The position numbers were made by a program, and so were the translations under genes. A DNA stretch of 11,525 nt from an uncultured Verrucomicrobiales bacterium (GTDB taxonomy: Bacteria > Verrucomicrobiota > Verrucomicrobiae > Limisphaerales > CANJSG01): contig CAMLMI010000129.1 of assembly GCA_946480965.1 (NCBI GenBank), forward strand, positions 1-11,525, given 5' to 3'. The notes beneath the pieces are model-generated. The model made no database searches. It had not been told where the DNA came from and saw only the letters and a program-made list of their open reading frames with translations. Below, piece by piece: positions 1 through 4,607 of this stretch (position 1 is the first letter of the stretch; every line of letters starts with the position of its first letter).

Positions 1-126
1 CTTAAGGAAAACCGTCTGGGAGACATCCGCCGCCTCGGCCTGGTTGCGGAGCAGACGGAAGGCGTGCGTGAACACCATGTTCTGGTAGTTCCGCATGAAG
101 CTCTCAAAGTCTTCCAGTTCACTCAT
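1..126 (-). CDS. ECF-type RNA polymerase sigma factor (partial, N-terminal end)
   Basis: Only the first 42 codons are in the window; the gene runs off the left edge. The start is the ATG at 126-124. The peptide begins MSELEDFESFMRNYQNMV and continues with THAFRLLRNQAEAADVSQ and TVFLK. This matches sigma-70 region 2 of extracytoplasmic-function sigma factors: a FxxFMRNYQNMVFxxAxRLLxN helix followed by the ADVSQxVFLK helix that contacts core polymerase and the -10 element. Its role would be to direct RNA polymerase to a small regulon. No anti-sigma gene is visible, since the downstream side lies outside the window. No clear Shine-Dalgarno sequence precedes the start. The subfamily cannot be assigned from this fragment. 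Confidence 0.85.
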   Translation of the reverse strand, partial: MSELEDFESFMRNYQNMVFTHAFRLLRNQAEAADVSQTVFLK

Positions 127-206
127 CGCGACGGGGATCAACGGGATCGCACCGGTGATCGTAGGACACGGGTGGGGCGGGCGGGTTTCAGGAAAGTTCT
201 GGGGAT

Positions 207-284
207 CGGATGTCGGATTCCGGATACCTGATTCCGGATCGCGTCGCCACGACCAATCCGCCCCATCCGGCATCCGGTATCAGG
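207..284. repeat. Inverted pair of heptamer tandem arrays
   Basis: The left arm is five 7-bp units (cggatgt, cggattc, cggatac, ctgattc, cggatcg) at 207-241. The right arm is three units (catccgg, catccgg, tatcagg) at 264-284 in the opposite orientation. The segment 227-239 pairs with 272-284 with one mismatch, so the element could fold into a hairpin. The 22-bp spacer contains gtcg-cca-cgac at 243-253. The same heptamer and the same inverted layout recur inside polA at 11116-11223. It is probably a member of a dispersed, genome-wide repeat family, judged only from the copies in this window. Confidence 0.85.
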
Positions 285-317
285 GAGCAGTGCCGGAACG
301 ATGCAGTGAAAAGCAGG

Positions 318-334
318 TCAGGCTTCCAGCCTGA
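318..334. repeat. REP-like hairpin (TCAGGCT-tcc-AGCCTGA)
   Basis: A perfect 7-bp inverted repeat with a 3-nt loop (tcaggct at 318-324, agcctga at 328-334). The surrounding string, aggcttccagcct, resembles a short palindrome I recall as frequent between genes in Verrucomicrobia and Planctomycetes genomes. It lies about 100 bp past the stop of the chorismate-lyase-like gene. It is too far away, and its T-tract too poor, to call as that gene's terminator. Confidence 0.6.
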
Positions 335-433
335 TGCGTGGGGCGTGGAGATTCCGAAGAGGGCAATGGGTGGCCAAGGACTCGCCGTCAGGTGGTTGAC
401 CACTACGGCGATTCGCTCAACTGCATCGCCCAG

Positions 434-1012
434 CTAGGGCGGCAGGATCTCCACGATCTCGGCGAGGGGATGGTGGCGCGGGTCGGACAGGGTGTTGCGG
501 CGCGCGTAGAGCGAGGTTCCGGGAGCGGCTCCCAAGACGCCGGCGATGAAGTCATCGGCGACGATCTTCAGAAAGGTCTTGGGGCGACTGGAATACTTCA
601 CCCGGCAATCGGCCAGGATCTGCCCCAGCGGCCCGGACTCTTCGAGGATGCGGCGACGTGGCTCGGGGTCGAAGTGCTGGAGATTGATGCGGATGGCGCC
701 GAACTCGACCGGCTTGCCCGAGCGTCCGCCGCGCAGGATGACTTCGCGCAGGTAGGCTTCATGGCGCAGTTCGCGGCTGATGACCTCCAGCATGATGGGT
801 TCACCGTGGAAGGCGGCGAGCGTCGAGGTCATGTCGCGATGATGGACGAGCAGTCCCTTGTAGGGTTCCGGCACTGCGTCTCCAGCTACCGCCTCGATCT
901 TCGGCAAAGGCCGCTTGGCCACGGCGTAGAAGTCGTCGAGCGGGTAGAGCAGCGGGGAGACGGAAGGGGCTGGCTCTGCGCGCACCGCGGGGTCTGGAGG
1001 GAAAGACGACAT
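434..1012 (-). CDS. Chorismate-lyase-like (UbiC/DUF98 fold) protein
   Basis: A 192-residue protein reading MSSFPPDP... from the ATG at 1012. Its layout resembles the chorismate pyruvate-lyase/UTRA fold. A central LLVHHRDMTSTLAAFHGE block (residues 54-71) is followed by a strand with YLREVILR (87-94), then EFGAIRINL and RRRILEESGPLGQIL (119-133), and a C-terminal LYARRNTL...PLAEIVEILP (168-190). The last block parallels the 'RRS...plLvtEvfLP' end of chorismate lyases, where a glutamate is catalytic; E188 is the candidate here and R89 a candidate chorismate ligand. This alignment is from memory. The protein could make 4-hydroxybenzoate from chorismate, or be a divergent ligand-binding relative. 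An upstream ATG at 1024 is in frame but lies inside a repeat unit, so I prefer 1012. No Shine-Dalgarno is seen at either. It sits 370 bp downstream of the radical SAM gene, across a repeat region. Confidence 0.75.
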   Translation of the reverse strand: MSSFPPDPAVRAEPAPSVSPLLYPLDDFYAVAKRPLPKIEAVAGDAVPEPYKGLLVHHRDMTSTLAAFHGEPIMLEVISRELRHEAYLREVILRGGRSGKPVEFGAIRINLQHFDPEPRRRILEESGPLGQILADCRVKYSSRPKTFLKIVADDFIAGVLGAAPGTSLYARRNTLSDPRHHPLAEIVEILPP

Positions 1013-1014
1013 GG

Positions 1015-1056
1015 GAAACAACATTCAACACCCGACATCCAACAACGAACGCCCAA
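1015..1056. repeat. Period-7 array, left arm of intergenic repeat region
   Basis: Six degenerate heptamers read in register: gaaacaa, cattcaa, cacccga, catccaa, caacgaa, cgcccaa. Five start with c and all end in (c/g)(a/g)a. Reverse-complemented, its outer end (gttgaat then gttgtttccc, 1013-1029) matches the outer end of the right arm at 1358-1380 apart from one extra heptamer there. The array supplies the upstream alternative ATG (1024) of the chorismate-lyase-like gene. Confidence 0.75.
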
Positions 1057-1122
1057 CCATCGGATTCCCGGCAGACCGGACCGCCATTCCGGACATGCTC
1101 CAACGTGGCATCGCCGCATAGA

Positions 1123-1300
1123 CCAGGGTTGGAGCTGGGCGACCACCTTGGGGAAACAAGCCACGACGGCTATTAACCCTGAAAGGCTTTTGCCCAGTGT
1201 GGTCGCAACCCCTATAGGGTTGTTTCGCTTTGGTGGGCTTCACCCAGGCTAGCCGCTGCGCGGCAACCCTGGGCTGAAGGACGCAGCCCCGTTGGGGCTG
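1123..1300. repeat. Hairpin-rich interspersed repeat core (PVC-type)
   Basis: Several stem-loops sit side by side. caaccc/gggttg is at 1206-1211 and 1217-1222. A 14-bp arm with two mismatches pairs 1243-1256 with 1260-1273 around a tgc loop. A perfect 7-bp stem, cagcccc/ggggctg, pairs 1284-1290 with 1294-1300 around gtt. The ends carry a 9-bp inverted repeat, ccagggttg at 1123-1131 and caaccctgg at 1264-1272. The strings gccgctgcgcggcaaccctg and ctgaaggacgcagccccgtt look like a dispersed element I recall from Verrucomicrobia and Planctomycetes genomes. I cannot confirm copy number from one window. Confidence 0.65.
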
Positions 1301-1327
1301 GCCGGTCGCCGATCCACCGCCATCCGG

Positions 1328-1380
1328 CTTTGGACGTTCAACGCTCGACGTCGAGCGTTGAACATTCCCGTTGTTTCCCC
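1328..1380. repeat. Period-7 array with 28-bp perfect palindrome, right arm
   Basis: Heptamers in register are ctttgga, cgttcaa, cgctcga, cgtcgag, cgttgaa, cattccc and gttgttt. The four central units include a perfect 28-bp palindrome, 1336-1363 (gttcaacgctcgac followed by its reverse complement). The outer end repeats, inverted, the outer end of the left arm at 1013-1029. The palindrome starts 20 bp beyond the radical SAM stop codon, so it would be transcribed as a long hairpin. Confidence 0.8.
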
Positions 1381-1382
1381 CG

Positions 1383-2732
1383 TTAAGCATATCTTCCGGT
1401 GCGATGCTCCGGCTTGAAGAACTCCTGCAACAGCCGGTCCACTTGGAGCAGTCCGTCGCGGGTCAGGCCGATTTGGTCGCCGTCTTCCACCAGGAACCCC
1501 TGCTCCTTGATCCACGCCAAGGGCGCGGCGAACTGGACGCGCGGATCGGCGCCGAACTTCCGGATGAAGGCCGACGCGCTCACGCTGCCCAGCTTGAGCT
1601 GGAGGATGAATTCGCGGAGGAACTTCTCGTCCGGCGGCACGACGTAGGCCCGGTAGGTCGGGAGCTGGCCGGCGTTCACCGCGTCCACGTAGGGCTGGAA
1701 GTCGTGGTGGTTCTGGTAATGCACGCCGCTCAGATGGCCGAAGCTGGCCACGCCGATGCTCAACAGATCCGCGCCGCTGAAGAGCCCTTGGCGATACTCG
1801 AACTTCACCTTGGCCGGGTCCTTCACCACCGTGGTCGTGCTGGTGACGGTGTAGCCGACCTTCTCGAATTCGCCGTAGGCGTAGTTGACCCAGCGGCGCT
1901 TGGTTTCCCAATCGGCCACGGGCGCGACGAGTTTGCCCTCGGCCTTCATCTGTTTGTAGATGCCCGTGTTGTAGGGCACTTCCATCTGGTAGATCGTGAC
2001 CGAGTCGGGCTGGAGCGCGACGGCCTTGGCCACGGCTTCCTTCCACTTGTCCTCGGTCTCCTCGACCATGCCGGCGATGAGGTCGATGTTGATCTGGGGG
2101 AAACCGATCTCGCGGGCGAAGGCGTAGGCGCGCTGCACTTCCTTGGAACGGTGCGCACGCCCGTTGATCTCCAGGATGTGGTCGTCGAAGTGCTCGATGC
2201 CGAGGCTCAGGCGGGTGACGCCCATCTCGCGGATGGCGCGGAGCTTGTGGTCGGTGAGCGTGCCGGGCTCGGCCTCGAAGGTGATCTCCGTGGCTTCGTC
2301 CCAGGAGAGCTGGCGCTTCATGCCTTCGGTGAGGAAGCGGAGCTGGTCGGGCGAAAGGTAGCTGGGTGTGCCGCCGCCGAAGTAGATGAAACGCGGCTTG
2401 CGTCCGCCGATGACGGGCTTGTTTGCGTAGAAGGCGAGGTCCTTCAGGAGCGCGTCGATGTAGCCCTTGATGTCCTCGGCGTTCTTGTCGGTATAGACGC
2501 GGAAATAGCAGAAGTGGCAGCGCTTCCGGCAAAAGGGAATGTGGGTGTAGAGCCCCAGCGGCACGCCCGGCGCAGGCGCGCGGTCCAACGCGGCGTGGAA
2601 GTCCGGGATCGCCTCGGCCTTCCAGAAGGCGAACGGAGGGTAGTTCGCGACGAAATAGTTCCCGGCAGTGGTCTCCTTTTGGATCGGAGGCCCGGCGGTC
2701 TTCGGCGGAGGGGCGATGGTAATGGTGTTCAT
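1383..2732 (-). CDS. HemN/HemW-family radical SAM protein (coproporphyrinogen III oxidase-like)
   Basis: A 449-residue protein starting MNTITIAPPP. The radical SAM motif is LYTHIPFCRKRCHFCYF, with C68, C72 and C75 (CX3CX2C) to hold the [4Fe-4S] cluster that cleaves S-adenosylmethionine. GGGTPS (119-124), EITFEAEPGTL, the 'GIEHFDDHILEINGRAH' segment and a HemN C-terminal region ending in a helix-turn-helix-like GLLQVDRLLQEFF follow. The cysteine just after the third ligand in true HemN (CXC) is absent; the residues are Y-F. That puts it with HemW/HutW-type or unclassified relatives, so oxidative decarboxylation of coproporphyrinogen III is not assured; heme handling or another porphyrin reaction is possible. 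The open frame extends upstream to 2900, but that part overlaps the membrane-protein gene in another frame. The ATG at 2732, 4 bp past that gene's stop, is the sensible start. No Shine-Dalgarno is evident, which suggests translational coupling. Confidence 0.88.
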   Translation of the reverse strand: MNTITIAPPPKTAGPPIQKETTAGNYFVANYPPFAFWKAEAIPDFHAALDRAPAPGVPLGLYTHIPFCRKRCHFCYFRVYTDKNAEDIKGYIDALLKDLAFYANKPVIGGRKPRFIYFGGGTPSYLSPDQLRFLTEGMKRQLSWDEATEITFEAEPGTLTDHKLRAIREMGVTRLSLGIEHFDDHILEINGRAHRSKEVQRAYAFAREIGFPQINIDLIAGMVEETEDKWKEAVAKAVALQPDSVTIYQMEVPYNTGIYKQMKAEGKLVAPVADWETKRRWVNYAYGEFEKVGYTVTSTTTVVKDPAKVKFEYRQGLFSGADLLSIGVASFGHLSGVHYQNHHDFQPYVDAVNAGQLPTYRAYVVPPDEKFLREFILQLKLGSVSASAFIRKFGADPRVQFAAPLAWIKEQGFLVEDGDQIGLTRDGLLQVDRLLQEFFKPEHRTGRYA

Positions 2733-2736
2733 ACGG

Positions 2737-3072
2737 CTAATGCGGGTGAGGGCTGCGACGCGACGCGAGGAGCCAAAGAATTGGCCAAAGGACCAAGGTG
2801 GAGAGGCCAATAAGGACGATTCCGGCCATGACAGGAACAAAAACACCATGAAGGAGCGGCTCAACGATCCACGACAGCGCCGGAGACCAGATGACGCCAT
2901 GTCCTTCAGAGAAAGGAGCTGGCGTCAGAAAGGTCGCAAAGAACAGCGCTCTGACCAACGCCTTCGGCCATCGAGCATGAAATCCCCGAGACCAACGCCA
3001 AACTGGCCAAGCGAGCGTAGCCACGCACGCGAGGCAGATCAGAAAGGCGTTGGTCTCGTAGATGGTTCTCAC
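2737..3072 (-). CDS. Small membrane protein, unknown function
   Basis: A 111-residue protein with a GTG start (3072-3070). Three hydrophobic stretches are visible: about residues 8-26 (AFLICLACVATLAWPVW), 38-55 (ALVRALFFATFLTPAPFS) and 76-102 (GVFVPVMAGIVLIGLSTLVL...). A short loop, EGHGVIWSPALSWIVEP, lies between the last two. It ends in a basic tail, ASRRSPHPH, typical of a cytoplasmic end. I do not recognise a family. The reasons to call it real are a good ribosome site (GAGG at 3084-3081, 8 nt before GTG), no internal ATG near the N terminus, and exact tiling: 10 bp after the upstream gene and 4 bp before the radical SAM gene. It probably sits in the inner membrane and is cotranscribed with its neighbours. 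Confidence 0.72.
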   Translation of the reverse strand: MRTIYETNAFLICLACVATLAWPVWRWSRGFHARWPKALVRALFFATFLTPAPFSEGHGVIWSPALSWIVEPLLHGVFVPVMAGIVLIGLSTLVLWPILWLLASRRSPHPH

Positions 3073-3085
3073 GATATGGACCTCA
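3073..3085 (-). promoter_or_regulatory. Shine-Dalgarno overlapping the upstream stop codon
   Basis: On the minus strand the sugar dehydrogenase gene ends AAA-TGA, followed by ggtccatatc and then GTG. The GAGG core (3084-3081) shares its first two bases with the TGA stop (3085-3083) and lies 8 nt from the GTG start. Most other genes in the window lack such a site. It decides the GTG start of the small membrane protein and implies that ribosomes finishing the upstream gene reinitiate on it. Confidence 0.65.
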
Positions 3086-4486
3086 TTTGGCCGCCTCCAC
3101 GCGCACGATCTGCGCGTCCTTGTTGTTCTCCCAGCCGGAGCCGAACTCGATGACGTAGAGCGCGCCGTCGGGGCCGACTTTCAGGTCGGTGGGGCGCTTG
3201 AAGGTCTCGCCGGGGGCGAAGCGTTCCATGCCGACGCGTTCGCCGTTGGCGTCGAGCTTCACGGCGATGATCCAGTTGCGCATCCACTCGTAGATGAAGT
3301 GGGTGTTGTCGAACTCGGCGGGCAGCTTGCGGTCGGAGTTCAGCGCGGCGTCGAAGCGATAGACCGGGCCGGAGCAGGCGGAGCGGCCGCCGCCGCCGAA
3401 GAGCGGATAGCGCGGCGTGGGCGACGCGGGGTAATACATCCACGCGGGTTGCGCGGGGGGGAGTTCCTTCGGGCCGGTGTTGTTGGGCGAGAGGTTCAGC
3501 GGCTTCTGCGGGTCCTGGGCGGGGCCGGATTCCTTGGTGGCGAAGTCGTATTGGACGTAGGGCTTGTTGTCGGCCAGCAGGAAGGGCCAGCCGAAGTTTC
3601 CGGCGGTCTTGGTGCGGTTGAACTCGTCGAAGCCGGCGGGGCCGCGCGTCTCCTTGGGGCCCTGCGCGTCGGGGCCGACATCGGCGAAGTAGAGCGTGTC
3701 CGTCTTCGTGTCGATGGCGAAGCGGAAGGGATTGCGGCAACCCATCACGTAGATCTCGGGCCGGGTGTCGGGCGTGCCGGGCGGGAAAAGGTTGCCTGCG
3801 GGAATGGCGACGGTGCCGTCGGGCTTCGGGGTGATGCGGAGGATTTTTCCGCGTAGGTCGTTGGCGTTGCCGGCGGAGCGGGCGGCATCGAAGAGGCGGC
3901 GGCCTTCGCGGTAGTCGGTCGGGGCAAAGGCGTCCGACTCGAAGCCGACGGTGTTGTCGCCGGTGGAGATGTAGAGGTTGCCCTTGCTGTCGAAGGCTAG
4001 GCCCGCGCCGTAGTGGCAGCAGACTTCCAGATCGACCGGCACGGTGAGGAGGATCTTTTCATCGGCCAACGCGGCGGGCGTGCCGGTCAACGTCAGGCGC
4101 GAGACGTGGAATTCTTTCCCGGACTTGGGCGAGTAGTAGAGATAGACCCACTGGTTGGTGGCGAAGCCGGGATCGATGGTCAGGGCGAGCAGGCCGGATT
4201 CCCAAGCCCCTTCGGTGGGTTTGGTGGAGCTGTTCGGTCGGGCCTCGACGTCGCGATGGGCGACGACGGCGGAGGTCTTGGTCTCGGGGCTCCAGAGCTT
4301 CACCTTGCCGAAGCGTTCGGCGTAGAGGATGCGGCCGTCGGCAAGGATCTCCATCTGCATGGGGTTCTCGCAGTCGGTGACGAGGACGGTCTTGCGCAGG
4401 GCGGAGGGTTCGGCGGCCTGGGCGACGGATGCAGCCAGGACGATGGCCGTGAGGGTGGCGGTGATATGGGAATGACGGGTTTTCAT
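3083..4486 (-). CDS. Secreted PQQ-dependent sugar dehydrogenase (glucose/sorbosone dehydrogenase family)
   Basis: A 467-residue protein from the ATG at 4486. The N terminus, MKTRHSHITATLTAIVLAAS then VAQA, is a signal peptide with cleavage likely near AQA-AEP (residues 22-27), so it acts in the periplasm. The body is a six-bladed GSDH-type propeller. It shows ENPMQMEILADGRILYAER (40-57), GLLALTIDPGFATNQWVYLYY (98-118), EVCCHYGAGLAFDSKGNLYI (154-173) with STGDNT (174-179), NDLRGKILRI, PEIYVMGCRNPFRFAID and a final RPTDLKVGPDGALYVIEFG. H158 in CCH is the likely catalytic histidine. The family oxidises sugars or polyols with PQQ, but binding is not shown here and no heme CxxCH is present. A longer frame starts at 4546, but its 20 extra residues are encoded by a hexamer repeat, so I reject that start. 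It is the first gene of the tight trio with the membrane protein and the radical SAM enzyme. Confidence 0.9.
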   Translation of the reverse strand: MKTRHSHITATLTAIVLAASVAQAAEPSALRKTVLVTDCENPMQMEILADGRILYAERFGKVKLWSPETKTSAVVAHRDVEARPNSSTKPTEGAWESGLLALTIDPGFATNQWVYLYYSPKSGKEFHVSRLTLTGTPAALADEKILLTVPVDLEVCCHYGAGLAFDSKGNLYISTGDNTVGFESDAFAPTDYREGRRLFDAARSAGNANDLRGKILRITPKPDGTVAIPAGNLFPPGTPDTRPEIYVMGCRNPFRFAIDTKTDTLYFADVGPDAQGPKETRGPAGFDEFNRTKTAGNFGWPFLLADNKPYVQYDFATKESGPAQDPQKPLNLSPNNTGPKELPPAQPAWMYYPASPTPRYPLFGGGGRSACSGPVYRFDAALNSDRKLPAEFDNTHFIYEWMRNWIIAVKLDANGERVGMERFAPGETFKRPTDLKVGPDGALYVIEFGSGWENNKDAQIVRVEAAK

Positions 4487-4523
4487 GGGTGCGGCCGCGA
4501 GGATTCCCGCAGCGCGTTCAGTC

Positions 4524-4595
4524 TCAATCTTAATCTTTCTCTTCATCTGGGGCCGCTGAGGGGGAGATTGAGATTAGGATCAAGATTGGGATTGA
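4524..4595. repeat. Inverted pair of hexamer tandem arrays
   Basis: The left arm, 4524-4547, is four hexamers (tcaatc, ttaatc, tttctc, ttcatc). The right arm, 4566-4595, is five in the opposite sense (gattga, gattag, gatcaa, gattgg, gattga). An 18-bp GC-rich spacer separates them. The left arm encodes an upstream, in-frame ATG with a Lys/Ile-rich extension (MKRKIKIETER) ahead of the dehydrogenase signal peptide. The right arm ends 12 bp from the stop codon of the propeller gene. The layout is the same as the heptamer elements but with a period of 6. Confidence 0.8.
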
Positions 4596-4607
4596 GAGAC
4601 CCGCCCA

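Larger units (their letters stand above)
127..433. other. Intergenic region with repeats, no gene supported
   Basis: This 307-bp gap lies between the ECF sigma start and the stop of the chorismate-lyase-like gene, both minus-strand. It must hold the sigma factor's promoter, but I could not pick a convincing -35/-10 pair. It contains an inverted pair of heptamer arrays (207-284) and a perfect 7-bp hairpin (318-334), listed separately. There is also a small palindrome, gtggt-tg-accac, at 392-403. The short open frames here are driven by the repeats and show no recognisable protein. Confidence 0.6.
1025..1382. other. Repeat-filled intergenic region, no gene supported
   Basis: This 358-bp stretch lies between the chorismate-lyase-like gene and the radical SAM gene. 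It is made up of period-7 arrays at both ends (1015-1056, 1328-1380) and a hairpin-rich core (1123-1300). Open frames across it are short and look repeat-derived. A terminator for the radical SAM gene and a promoter for the chorismate-lyase-like gene would have to be here. No stem followed by a T-run on the minus strand is obvious, although the perfect palindrome at 1336-1363, 20 bp past the radical SAM stop, could pause or end transcription. Confidence 0.6.

Noticed and set aside
338..1252. Plus-strand frame of about 300 codons opposite the chorismate-lyase-like gene
   Set aside because: It is antisense and continues into the repeat-filled gap. No motif is recognisable, and the minus-strand frame matches a family end to end.
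1371..2813. Plus-strand frame of about 480 codons opposite the radical SAM gene
   Set aside because: The composition is the usual antisense shadow of a GC-rich gene, and the opposite frame has clear CX3CX2C and GGGTP motifs.
2733..2900. N-terminal extension of the radical SAM frame
   Set aside because: It overlaps the small membrane-protein gene in a different frame and adds a sequence absent from the family. The ATG at 2732 fits the family start and the gene spacing.
3083..4486. Cytochrome c motif in the sugar dehydrogenase (EVCCH)
   Set aside because: The cysteines are adjacent rather than in CxxCH, and the segment aligns with the family's CCH motif by the catalytic histidine.
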